Source: an uncultured Burkholderiales bacterium (GTDB taxonomy: Bacteria; Pseudomonadota; Gammaproteobacteria; Burkholderiales; Eutrophovitaceae). Taken from it: a stretch of 64,000 bases of DNA. A program made the translations under genes and the position numbers. Under the pieces are notes generated by a model. It made no database searches, was not told the origin of the DNA, and saw nothing but the letters and a program-made list of their open reading frames with translations. Below, piece after piece: positions 36,176 to 44,707 of the stretch; the first letter of the stretch is position 1; every line of letters starts with the position of its first letter. The stretch lies in the NCBI GenBank assembly GCA_951812315.1, contig CATOSA010000032.1, positions 62,001-126,000 on the forward strand, read 5' to 3'.

Positions 36176-36360
36176 GTAAAATAGCTCAGCCTTTGTGGTC
36201 TAGCACAAATCTCAGGGCGAGAGGAGGTGATGCCACGTGAAAGCTATTAACCAGCTTAGAAACAACCCGTCTATGACGGAAGGGATGTAAGGGCGGGAAT
36301 CACCGTATCCCTGTGTTTCTTCCCATGAGCCTGTGTTTCTTCCCATGAGATAGGGATATG
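36176..36360 (+). ncRNA. Structured RNA candidate (HEARO/omega-RNA-like?)
   Basis: The plus strand folds into nested stems. TTTGTG/CACAAA are at 36192-36197 and 36204-36209, and TCTC/GAGA at 36210-36213 and 36219-36222. An outer closing stem GGTGAT/ATCACC joins 36226-36231 to 36299-36304. Inside it are AAGCT/AGCTT (36241-36245, 36253-36257) and CCGTC/GACGG (36267-36271, 36275-36279). A last stem TATCCCT/AGGGATA (36306-36312, 36352-36358) encloses a 20-base tandem repeat. Unpaired blocks such as GCCACGTGAA and GGAAGGGATG resemble, from memory, HEARO RNAs (IscB/IsrB guides). No IscB-type gene is adjacent. The structure is visible; the family is a guess. Confidence 0.4.
36310..36349 (+). repeat. 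Perfect 20-bp tandem repeat inside the RNA candidate
   Basis: CCTGTGTTTCTTCCCATGAG occurs at 36310-36329 and again at 36330-36349, with no spacer and no mismatch. It lies in the loop of the TATCCCT/AGGGATA stem. Confidence 0.9.
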
Positions 36361-36390
36361 GTAGGTTAACATTAACCATAGATCAAGGGA

Positions 36391-37005
36391 TTATGGTTCA
36401 ACGCATAGCAATACCAAAGGAACGGCTGGTACGCCACGGCCTTGCCGAATGACATTGAGCAAGTCGCGCTCATAATAGGGCACTCCGCTCGACATTTGCG
36501 TTTCAAGGGTTTTCATCGGTAGGATTTCTATTCCCACATCGATAATGTCCGAGACATAGAAACTTAGATGTTTAACGAAAAGGCCATGCGCAACAAACGC
36601 GTACTTCCCGAACTGAACTTCTACTACCGCCACACGATCCTTGACAAAATCTGTCTGGTTATAGGACATGATAGGCTTTCGCCCAGTTGCGATAATTGAA
36701 GCCTTTTGTTCTGCTTCACTCTGTCCCTGAATCGAGCGTAGCAAGTCTTCATCATCTGTTACCCAAAATGTGTTACGGCGCTCTTCCCAGCCTCTTGTTT
36801 CCAACCCCTGCTTGAATTCTGCGTTCATGTCAATGGGTGAATATAACCTGTTTCCCCTCCGTGTGCGCTCCTTAGATACCTTGGTTCGACAAGCTTCAGC
36901 ATCAACGCTCTCAATCACGTCTAACAGTTCGAGCCACAAGGAATCATGATGAACAAGCAGGTATTCTTCGCCATTGAGATGAGAATACCTAGCCTTTATC
37001 TGCAT
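36391..37005 (-). CDS. Type II restriction endonuclease, BglII/BstYI-like
   Basis: This is a 204-residue protein encoded directly after a DNA methyltransferase. Residues 117-150 read QTDFVKDRVAVVEVQFGKYA followed by FVAHGLFVKHLSFY, which resembles the active-site segment of BglII (IDFGKRDTLVEVQF). Asp119, Glu129 and Gln131 would correspond to the BglII metal residues, with one extra residue between Asp and Glu. The C-terminal half (VGIEILPMKTLETQM) also follows the BglII-like fold. If right, the target would be AGATCT or RGATCY. The ATG overlaps the methyltransferase stop (TAATG). Confidence 0.72.
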   Translation of the reverse strand: MQIKARYSHLNGEEYLLVHHDSLWLELLDVIESVDAEACRTKVSKERTRRGNRLYSPIDMNAEFKQGLETRGWEERRNTFWVTDDEDLLRSIQGQSEAEQKASIIATGRKPIMSYNQTDFVKDRVAVVEVQFGKYAFVAHGLFVKHLSFYVSDIIDVGIEILPMKTLETQMSSGVPYYERDLLNVIRQGRGVPAVPLVLLCVEP

Positions 37006-37931
37006 TAATGACCGCCATTTGGTAGCGCAGGATTATAGACAGGTTTTCCCATTGGACGGGTGCGCAATGTACCATTACGCCAATCCTCAACCCTCTGACG
37101 TGCCAGTTCTACATACTCTGGCACGATATCGCACCCGTAGGCATTGCGCCCGTGCATCAAGGCGGCAATAACCGCTGACCCGACACCCATATACGGATCA
37201 AAAACGCAATCTCCCTCATCGGTCATGGATAAAACAAGCCGCTCGACCAGTTCTACTGGGAACTGACAGGGATGGATTGTCTTTTCTGGGTGGTTATTCT
37301 TGACATTAGGGAACTCCCAGACATCAGAAGGGTTTTTCCCTTTGGGATTGCCAGACAGTTTGCCCGCGTTTGGCCCCTTGAAGTGTTTCTTTCCCGGGTA
37401 TTTTGCGGGGACACGGATAGGATCCAAGTTCCACGTGTAATCATCATGGAGCGTCCACCAGAGGATTGTTTCGTATCGACCAGACAAACGTCGAGTGCAG
37501 TGTAACCCATTCCCAAAGTGCCAGACGATACGATTCCGCATCTTTAGTCCAAACCCGCTGAAGATTGGATACGTGAGAATGTCCAACGGCATTATCTCGC
37601 CATTCTGAACGTAATTCCCCACTTGCCAGCAAATAGACCCATTGGGGTGCAGAACACGCACACACTCCTCAATAACCCGCTCTTGTGCATTGAGGTAGTC
37701 ATCTAAGGGCGACTTGGTTTCATAATCTTTCCCCAGGTTGTAAGGTGGAGATGTAACAATCAATTTGCATTGCCCGTCTGGGATGGAACGCAGGAACTCA
37801 AGATTGTCAATGCAAGCCAGGACAGGGACTCTCTCGCCATTCTCTGTGGTTCTGGGGGATTTTTGAAACAATGACCTGGCAAGATCATCAGGACTATTGA
37901 TCACCGGAGGAATTACAGCAGCATTACTCAT
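37005..37931 (-). CDS. Type II DNA methyltransferase (beta class, N4-cytosine or N6-adenine)
   Basis: This 308-residue methyltransferase has the catalytic motif IV TSPPYNLGKDY near residue 60 and the AdoMet-binding motif DPYMGVGSAVIAAL near residue 245, in the permuted beta order. SPPY most often means N4-cytosine methylation, as in M.BglII. Other motifs are CVRVLHPNGSICWQVGNYVQ and IVWHFGNGL. It protects host DNA from the nuclease encoded next. The ATG at 37931 overlaps the stop of an upstream small frame (TGATG), so a third coupled protein is likely. Confidence 0.92.
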   Translation of the reverse strand: MSNAAVIPPVINSPDDLARSLFQKSPRTTENGERVPVLACIDNLEFLRSIPDGQCKLIVTSPPYNLGKDYETKSPLDDYLNAQERVIEECVRVLHPNGSICWQVGNYVQNGEIMPLDILTYPIFSGFGLKMRNRIVWHFGNGLHCTRRLSGRYETILWWTLHDDYTWNLDPIRVPAKYPGKKHFKGPNAGKLSGNPKGKNPSDVWEFPNVKNNHPEKTIHPCQFPVELVERLVLSMTDEGDCVFDPYMGVGSAVIAALMHGRNAYGCDIVPEYVELARQRVEDWRNGTLRTRPMGKPVYNPALPNGGH

Positions 37932-38105
37932 CAGCTAAGTTCTCTCTCTATCAAATTGCGGTACGTAAGCCGCTTGCCAACCATGCCTCCGACGAGATTA
38001 CGCATCTGTTCTATGGTGTCCTTCTCCCTGATATTGTGCCTGCCATATCTTCCCCTTTCTATTTGTTTACGGGCATAATATAGAATGTCAGCAAGGGTTA
38101 GTCAC
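37931..38105 (-). pseudogene. Small frame coupled to the methyltransferase gene, start apparently frameshifted
   Basis: On the minus strand an open frame of 56 codons ends TGATG, overlapping the methyltransferase start. It reads LADILYYARKQIERGRYGRH, then EQMRNLVGGMVGKRLTYRNL and IERELS, a basic, protein-like sequence. It has no start codon in frame. A GTG at 38105 with an AAAGGGAA site upstream reads T-N-P, but in another frame: deleting one C from AACCCTTG would give MTNLADILYYARKQ. So either a one-base insertion, a sequence error or a +1 frameshift is involved. I do not recognise it; it lacks a helix-turn-helix, so it is not an obvious C-protein regulator. Confidence 0.5.
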
Positions 38106-38234
38106 GTATATAATTCCCTTTTGAATGCTGCGCCGCATTTTTTACTTCGCAGCCACTTAATTCCGCCGTTTCGTCAACGGCAACATGTCGTCAGCGATGC
38201 TGCAGCAGTTGTGACCCCGCCCGAGAGCCACCGT

Positions 38235-39581
38235 TCACCCCATGCCGGGAAACATGCCGCGTGCACCCCGCATCATTTTCTGCATACCGCCTTTGCCCAT
38301 CATCTTCATCATTTTTTGCATCTGGGAAAATTGCGAAAGCAGGCGATTCACCTCCTGAACAGTGACCCCGGCACCACTGGCAATGCGTCGCTTGCGCGAT
38401 GCCTTGATCACGTCGGGCTTGGTTCGCTCGCGCTGCGTCATCGAATCGATGATTCCGATCGTACGATTGATGACCTTCTCATCCATTGGCGCGCCTTTAG
38501 CCGCTTGCGCCAGTTGCGCGGGCAATTTGTCGACAATTGCGCCCAGGCCCCCCATGCTTTTCATTTGCGACATTTGTGAGCGAAAATCCGCCAGATCGAA
38601 ACCCTTGCCAGATTTGACTTTGCGGGCAAGCCGCTCTGCTTGCTCAACGTCGACGCTGCGTTTGGCTTCGTCGACAAGCGACAGGACGTCGCCCATGCCG
38701 AGAATACGCGCTGCAAGACGCTCCGGATAAAACGGTTCCAACCCGGACATTTTTTCGCCAGTCCCGACGAATTTGATCGGCTTTCCAGTGACATGGCGTA
38801 CCGACAGCGCCGCACCGCCGCGAGAGTCGCCATCCATCTTGGTCAGCACGACACCGGTCAATGGCAGCGCATCACCAAACGCTTTGGCAACGTTGACTGC
38901 GTCCTGGCCCTGCATCGCATCAACGACGAATAACGTTTCCGTGGGTGAGAGCGCTGAATGCAGAGCACGAATTTCTTCCATCATTTGCTCGTCAATTGCA
39001 AGCCGGCCGGCCGTATCGACGATGAGCACATCATGGAAATGACGTTTGGCATGATGCAACGCTGACTCTGCAATCGATTCCGGTCTGGCGCCCTCGTCGG
39101 CCTGGAAATAATCGACGCCGAGTTGCGCTGCCAGGGTCTCGAGTTGCTCCATCGCTGCCGGCCGATACACGTCACAACTCGCCAGCAGCACTTTCTTTTT
39201 CTGCTCGACAAGCAAGCGCGCAAGTTTGCCGCTGGTTGTTGTCTTACCGGACCCCTGCAGACCCGCCATCAGAATGGCTGCCGGAGGACGCGCGACTAGT
39301 TCAAGCGCGTCGTTGCGCTGCCCCATCAATGCCGTCAGTTCGTCGCGCACCACGCCGACAAACGCCTGTCCCGGCGTCAAGCTACCAAGGACAGTTTCGC
39401 CAAGCGCCTTCTCCCGAATTCGGTCGATGAAATCCCTGACGACCGGCAACGCCACGTCGGCTTCGAGTAGCGCAACACGAACCTCACGCAAAGAATCCTT
39501 GATATTGGCGTCAGTCAGACGCGCCTGCCCACGGACAGTCTTGACGATGCCCGCAAGTCGGCCTGTAAGCGTTTCCAGCAT
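38235..39581 (-). CDS. ffh: Signal recognition particle GTPase Ffh
   Basis: The 448-residue SRP54 protein binds signal sequences and 4.5S RNA and targets nascent membrane proteins to FtsY. NG domain: GLQGSGKTTTSGKLA (P-loop), SCDVYRPAAMEQLETLA, VDTAGRLAIDEQMM, LTKMDGDSRGGAAL, VGTGEKMSGLEPF. The M domain starts near residue 300 and has the RNA-binding segment SRKRRIASGAGVTVQEVN and the methionine-rich MQKMMKMMGKGGMQKMMRG. It is complete and divergent from ypjD. Confidence 0.97.
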   Translation of the reverse strand: MLETLTGRLAGIVKTVRGQARLTDANIKDSLREVRVALLEADVALPVVRDFIDRIREKALGETVLGSLTPGQAFVGVVRDELTALMGQRNDALELVARPPAAILMAGLQGSGKTTTSGKLARLLVEQKKKVLLASCDVYRPAAMEQLETLAAQLGVDYFQADEGARPESIAESALHHAKRHFHDVLIVDTAGRLAIDEQMMEEIRALHSALSPTETLFVVDAMQGQDAVNVAKAFGDALPLTGVVLTKMDGDSRGGAALSVRHVTGKPIKFVGTGEKMSGLEPFYPERLAARILGMGDVLSLVDEAKRSVDVEQAERLARKVKSGKGFDLADFRSQMSQMKSMGGLGAIVDKLPAQLAQAAKGAPMDEKVINRTIGIIDSMTQRERTKPDVIKASRKRRIASGAGVTVQEVNRLLSQFSQMQKMMKMMGKGGMQKMMRGARGMFPGMG

Positions 39582-39874
39582 CTAGCAGTCCGTCGAATTC
39601 AAAATGATTCGCCCACGACATTTACCGAACGCCAACGTGGCCGAAAACACAGGCCTCCGCCGGTCGGGCGCCAGCGATGTGTCCATAACGATGTCTCCAT
39701 AACTTGGCCCAGATATGCGAGTCATTATCGAGAAAGTATTCCCTCGCTCTGCCTTGGTCAGCCATATTGAACCGGTATTTCGCTATCAAACACCTGGGGC
39801 CCGATACGTTGCCAGCACAGACGGATGTTGTGTGAAACGAGATGATGTAGACTGCGCCTCGTTGTCAGACGCGA

Positions 39875-40693
39875 ATGAATCCGATTCTACTTCATCTTTT
39901 TACGAGCCTCGCGTACCTGGTACTCGCCGCGTATTTGTGGAGGATTTTGCAGCGGGGGTCGCAACCTCATTCAGCGCGATCAATTCGCGTTGCACAAACT
40001 CTGGTAGTTATCCCGCTTGTAATCCACTGCGCACTACTTGCCGAGTCCATGTTGCGCCCGGACGGCCTTTATCTCGGTGTCGGAAACGCGGTTTCGGTAA
40101 TCATTGCTCTCGCAGTACTGATCTATTGGATTGCAAGTTTCTTTCACCGCATGGAAGCACTTTATGTGCTGGTATTGTCGGCCGCCGCCGTGCTATTGCT
40201 GCTACCTGTCTTCCTTCCTGCGTCGGGGCCGCTGGAAAATACCGAGCTTTTCGTATTCAAGGCGCACCTTCTTATTGCCCTGCTCGCCTATAGCCTGTTT
40301 ACAGTTGCTTCTTTGCACGTATTGCTGATGGCAGTCGTCGAAAAACGCTTGCATTCGGGAGACATCCCTTCATCCATGCAAGCCTTGCCGTCACTGCTGG
40401 CAATGGAAACCGTATTGTTCCAGATCATAGGTGGCGGGTTCATATTTCTGACACTCACCCTGGTAACAGGCATGCTCTATTCTGAAGAATTATTCAGCAA
40501 GGCAATTACATTTAGCCACAAGACATTGTTCGGGTTCGTGTCCTGGCTGATTTTTGCAGCTTTGTTAATCGGGCGAAGGCTTTACGGATGGCGCGGCCGC
40601 GTTGCGGTCAGATGGACACTCGCCGGCTTCATCGCCCTGATATTGGCTTATATTGGCAGCAGATTCGTCGTTGAGATCATTCTGCACCGTTGA
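39875..40693 (+). CDS. ypjD: YpjD-type cytochrome c assembly (CcsA-like) membrane protein
   Basis: This is a 272-residue protein with eight hydrophobic helices. It matches the YpjD subgroup of the CcsA/CcmC family, which is always near ffh. Visible features: MNPILLHLFTSLAYLVLAAY at the start, VFKAHLLIALLAYSLFTVAS with a conserved His, a second His in TFSHKTLFGFVSWLIFAALL, and VTGMLYSEELFSKAITF. The WWD haem-handling motif of true CcsA is absent. Function in this subgroup is not established. The corB-like gene follows downstream. Confidence 0.88.
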   Translation: MNPILLHLFTSLAYLVLAAYLWRILQRGSQPHSARSIRVAQTLVVIPLVIHCALLAESMLRPDGLYLGVGNAVSVIIALAVLIYWIASFFHRMEALYVLVLSAAAVLLLLPVFLPASGPLENTELFVFKAHLLIALLAYSLFTVASLHVLLMAVVEKRLHSGDIPSSMQALPSLLAMETVLFQIIGGGFIFLTLTLVTGMLYSEELFSKAITFSHKTLFGFVSWLIFAALLIGRRLYGWRGRVAVRWTLAGFIALILAYIGSRFVVEIILHR

Positions 40694-40804
40694 GCACAGA
40701 TATTCGTACAAGGCGTCACCTGGGCACACCCGCACGTGTGCTTGACACACGCTGAGCCGCCGAGAATACTCGCCTAAAAACTGACCTTATAAGGTTCCTA
40801 TACT

Positions 40805-42091
40805 TTGGACGATATCCCGCTTTACACGCTGCTTATCGCTTTCGTCGTCCTGATATTCGTTTCCGCGTTTTTCTCCATTTCCGAGACCAGCATGATCGCG
40901 CTCAACCGATATCGGTTGCGGCATCTTGCCAAAACGGGAAACCGCGGCGCCAAACGTACGTCACGCCTGCTTGAACGTACGGACCGCCTGCTCGGTGCGA
41001 TCTTGCTCGGAAACAATCTTGCGAATATGGCAGCGGCAGCAATGGCGACAACCATCACTTTTCGTCTCGTGGGTGAGGGCGAATTGTCGCTGACCATTGC
41101 GACTCTTGCAGTCACCGCAGTTGTCCTGATCTTCAGCGAAATTACGCCCAAAGTGATCGGCGCAAGCTACCCGGAAAAAATCGCCTTTCCGGCAAGCATC
41201 ATCCTCGGACCGTTAATGCGGTTGCTGCACCCGTTCATCGTCGTCGCCAACCTGTTCGTGAACGGGTTATTGTGGGTTTTCAAACTCAAGCCGCAAAGCG
41301 ACCAGGCACATACGTTGAGCACCGAAGAATTGCGTACGCTGGTGCTCGAAGGCGGCAATTTCCTGCCTCAGAAGCACCAGAACATTATCCTCAACCTATT
41401 CGACCTGCAGTCAATCACCGTTGAAGACGTGATGACACCGCGCAGCAAGATTGAAGCGATCGACCTTGATGCGCCAGACGACGAAATTCGCAGCGAAATA
41501 GCCACCTGTAATCACACGCGCCTGCCCGTATATCGCGGTCGGCTCGACGAACTGGTTGGTGTCGTTCATATTCGCAAAGTACTAAACCGGTCCGATGGAT
41601 CTGAGATCAACGCAGAGACAATATCGGAAATCATGAAAGCGCCTTACTTCGTCCCCATTGAAACCGGCCTCCTTACCCAAATCCAGAATTTTCAGGACCA
41701 ACAGGACCGCATCGCACTGATTGTCGATGAGTACGGAGAACTGATGGGACTGTTGACGCTGGAGGACATTCTCGAGGAAATCATCGGCGAATTTACCACC
41801 CAGTCACCGCTTCAAGCCGCGCAATTCACGCGCAGCGACGACGGTAGCGTGGTCGTAGACGGAGCCAGTTCGCTACGCGAACTCAATCGCCAACTCGGTT
41901 ATGCGTTTCCGGTCGACGGGCCGAAGACATTGAATGGTCTGATACTCGAACACCTGCAGGAAATTCCCGAACCTGGTACGTCCTTGAAACTGGCCGGGTG
42001 CCTGGCCGATATCCTGCAAACGCAACACAGGGCGATCAAGTCGGTGCGGCTTTCCGCTGCCGAATTACCACAAAGCAACAACGACTTATAG
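40805..42091 (+). CDS. CNNM/CorB-type transporter with CBS and CorC/HlyC domains
   Basis: This 428-residue protein begins with TTG at 40805; the first helix PLYTLLIAFVVLIFVSAFF starts seven residues in and no upstream ATG fits. Domains: a DUF21/CNNM membrane domain (residues 8-190, with SAFFSISETSMIALNRYRLR and ILLGNNLANMAAAAMATT), a CBS pair (210-330, VMTPRSKIEAID, HTRLPVYRG, ALIVDEYGELMGLLTLEDIL) and a CorC_HlyC domain to the end. This is the YfjD/CorB type, linked to Mg2+/Co2+ handling. It follows ypjD, a common neighbour. Confidence 0.93.
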   Translation: MDDIPLYTLLIAFVVLIFVSAFFSISETSMIALNRYRLRHLAKTGNRGAKRTSRLLERTDRLLGAILLGNNLANMAAAAMATTITFRLVGEGELSLTIATLAVTAVVLIFSEITPKVIGASYPEKIAFPASIILGPLMRLLHPFIVVANLFVNGLLWVFKLKPQSDQAHTLSTEELRTLVLEGGNFLPQKHQNIILNLFDLQSITVEDVMTPRSKIEAIDLDAPDDEIRSEIATCNHTRLPVYRGRLDELVGVVHIRKVLNRSDGSEINAETISEIMKAPYFVPIETGLLTQIQNFQDQQDRIALIVDEYGELMGLLTLEDILEEIIGEFTTQSPLQAAQFTRSDDGSVVVDGASSLRELNRQLGYAFPVDGPKTLNGLILEHLQEIPEPGTSLKLAGCLADILQTQHRAIKSVRLSAAELPQSNNDL

Positions 42092-42347
42092 CACCGCCCT
42101 CTCGCTCCCACTGGAAATCTTTTCCAGGGTCGAGCATTGCGTGTCCTCGCCGCCACGTTGCATGAAGATTGCTTCTATCCCCCGCACGAATACGCAAAAC
42201 ATGGCGCCGTAGACAGGATTGACGACCGCCATACGCACGAGCCAGCGCCAAATACCGTGGCGTAGCCAACCGGCAAGTCAAGTTAGCATAAATTTCACCA
42301 AGTATTTAAGAACTTCAGCGCGTTCGAAAGATTCAAAGGGACTCTTA

Positions 42348-43584
42348 ATGGCAACAGCAACTGCAGCGGGCGGCCGCCGGGCACAACAAAAGGTCAAGGA
42401 ATATGACTTTTTGTGGGAAGGTAGGGACAAATCCGGCAAGCTGGTAAAAGGTGATATGCGTGCCGGCGGCCAGCACGTCGTGCTGGCAGCGTTGCGGCGC
42501 CAAGGCATTACCCAGGCCAAGGTCAAACGACAGCGCGGAGGTGTCGGCGGAAAAGTTACTGAAAAAGACGTCACATTTTTCACGGGGCAAATGGCAACCA
42601 TGATGAAAGCCAGTGTGCCGCTTCTACAGGCATTCGACATCGTCGGCAAGGGCCACGCAAATCCGGCAGTGGCCAAACTACTCATGGAAATCAAGGCCGA
42701 CGTCGAAACAGGAACAAGCCTGAGTGGGGCCTTTCGCAAGAAGCCACTTCATTTCGACGCATTATTCTGCAACTTGGTCGACGCAGGCGAATCAGCAGGT
42801 ATTCTTGACAGCTTGCTCGACCGTCTCGCAACCTACCAAGAAAAAATCCTGGCGATCAAGAGCAAGATCAAAGCCGCCATGTTTTGTCCGGTCTCGATCA
42901 TTGTCGTCGCGTTCATCATTACCGCGATCATCATGATCTTCGTCATCCCGGCGTTCAAGGAGTTGTTCACCAACTTCGGTGCCGACCTTCCAGCGCCGAC
43001 CTTATTGGTCATGAGCATCTCGGACTTCTTCGTCAAATGGTGGTGGGCAATTTTCGGCGGGCTTGGATTCGGATTCTGGTTCTTCTTCTACACATGGAAG
43101 CGATCGCTGAAGATTCAGCAGATACTCGATCAGCTGTTCCTGAAACTTCCGGTGTTCGGCGAACTTATCCGCAAAGCGACCATTGCACGCTGGACGCGCA
43201 CGCTATCGACGATGTTTGCTGCAGGCGTACCACTGGTTGAAGCGTTTGAATCCGTCGCAGGCGCCGCTGGCAATTACGTTTACCTGAAGGCTACCAAGCA
43301 GATTCAGGCGGAAGTCACTACGGGAACGGCACTCACCGTAGCAATGCAAAACAGCGAGGTTTTCCCAAACATGGTGATTCAGATGACGTCAATCGGCGAG
43401 GAATCAGGATATCTGGATGCCATGCTCGGCAAGGTCGCAGACTTTTCGAGGGCGAAGTCGATGATGCTGTGGAAGCATTGTCAAGCTGATGGAACCCATG
43501 ATCATGGTGGTTCTGGGCGTACTGATTGGCGGCATGGTCATAGCCATGTATCTCCCGATCTTCAAGATGGGTAATGCAGTCTGA
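42348..43584 (+). pseudogene. pilC: Type IV pilus inner-membrane protein PilC with two 1-base deletions near the 3' end
   Basis: From the ATG at 42348, residues 1-366 give a normal PilC: two T2SSF domains with VTFFTGQMATMMKASVPLLQ, and WTRTLSTMFAAGVPLVEAFE, and helices near 180 and 230. At 43443-43446 (TTTT, expected TTTTT) the frame shifts, and again near 43484-43486 (AGC, expected AGCC). Allowing both, the tail reads FEGEVDDAVEALSS, LMEPMIMVVLGVLIGG and MVIAMYLPIFKMGNAV, the standard PilC end, stopping at 43584. As written the product loses its last membrane helix. No pilB is next to it. Confidence 0.85.
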
Positions 43585-43605
43585 CGCATGTTGCAAGTTT
43601 CCAAA

Positions 43606-43633
43606 ACGCCCGAGAGTTCTCGGGCGTTTTTTT
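43606..43633 (+). terminator. Rho-independent terminator after pilC
   Basis: ACGCCCGAGA (43606-43615) pairs with TCTCGGGCGT (43618-43627) and a run of seven T follows. It separates pilC from pilD, so the two are probably not in one transcript. Confidence 0.9.
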
Positions 43634-43765
43634 GTACGTTTTCTTTTCGAACAATTGTCGCCCGCAGACCGTGTGCGTTTACTATATTGCAGCGCATCGA
43701 GCCGCGCACCCATATAATGTCGCCCATCGTCCGGCGGGCTGACACCCAGCAAATTCTCCTTCCAA

Positions 43766-44668
43766 ATGACTGAAATCGTCCCCCTTCTTCAGAATCATCC
43801 CGTCGTGTTCATTATCACTGCGACAGTGGTAGGGCTAATGGTCGGCAGCTTCCTCAATGTCGTGATTTATCGCCTTCCAATAATGATGCAGCGAGACTGG
43901 GATGAACAGGCCGCAATGGTACTCGACGATGCGAAACTTGAAGACTGTGCGCAATCACTTCGCGAAAAACGCGATACCCCGGCCCGTTACAATCTGATCG
44001 TGCCGCGTTCAGGTTGCCCAAAGTGCCAACGACGCATTGGGGCGCTTGAGAACATTCCGATTGTCAGCTATTTGGTCCTGGGAGGAAAATGCGCCGGCTG
44101 CAAAACGCCAATCAGCATTCGCTATCCCGTCGTCGAAGCGATCACTGCGGTAGTCTCGGGATATATTGCATGGCATTTTGGTTTCGGGCTGGCCGCGCTC
44201 GCCGCTATCGTGTTCGCGTGGTCACTGATCGCGCTAACCATTATTGACATCGATACCCAGTTATTGCCCGACAGCATCACGCTGCCTTTGCTCTGGATTG
44301 GATTGTTGGCAAATATGCTTGGCACCTTCGCACCGCTCGATGCGGCCGTCATTGGTGCTGTTGCCGGATATCTGGCGCTGTGGTCAGTCTACTGGCTGTT
44401 CAAACTCGCCACAGGCAAAGAAGGGATGGGGTTTGGCGACTTTAAACTGCTGGCAGCGATCGGCGCGTGGCTCGGATGGAAGCTTATTCCTCTGGTGATT
44501 CTGCTTTCTTCTTTCGTTGGCGCCGCGGTAGGAATCCTGTTAATCGTATTTCGCCGACATGGTCGTAGTACACTGATACCTTTCGGTCCGTATCTCGCTG
44601 CCGCCGGATTGATCGCGATATTGTGGGGGGCTGACATCAATGCGATGTATCTTGGCCTGTATCGCTAG
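43766..44668 (+). CDS. pilD: Prepilin peptidase / N-methyltransferase PilD
   Basis: This 300-residue polytopic protein cleaves and N-methylates type IV prepilins and type II secretion pseudopilins. It has the zinc-finger pairs CPKC and CAGC (residues 77-80 and 104-107), a first helix with GSFLNVVIYRLP, and the aspartyl protease motif GMGFGDFKLLAAIGAWLGW plus the first Asp in TIIDIDTQLLPD. All catalytic parts are present. It is followed 39 bases later by coaE, the usual neighbour. Confidence 0.96.
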   Translation: MTEIVPLLQNHPVVFIITATVVGLMVGSFLNVVIYRLPIMMQRDWDEQAAMVLDDAKLEDCAQSLREKRDTPARYNLIVPRSGCPKCQRRIGALENIPIVSYLVLGGKCAGCKTPISIRYPVVEAITAVVSGYIAWHFGFGLAALAAIVFAWSLIALTIIDIDTQLLPDSITLPLLWIGLLANMLGTFAPLDAAVIGAVAGYLALWSVYWLFKLATGKEGMGFGDFKLLAAIGAWLGWKLIPLVILLSSFVGAAVGILLIVFRRHGRSTLIPFGPYLAAAGLIAILWGADINAMYLGLYR

Positions 44669-44707
44669 AAAAGCGACTAGTGCTGATCAATGGTTTATCT
44701 CTGAAAC

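Noticed and set aside
36226..36290. A 17-codon frame (GTG at 36239) with GGAGG just upstream
   Set aside because: Very short, lies inside paired RNA elements and ends in the structured region; the RNA explanation fits better.
36391..38105. Toxin-antitoxin reading of the two overlapping genes
   Set aside because: The SPPY and DPYMGVGSAV motifs identify a DNA methyltransferase, so a restriction-modification system is the better call.
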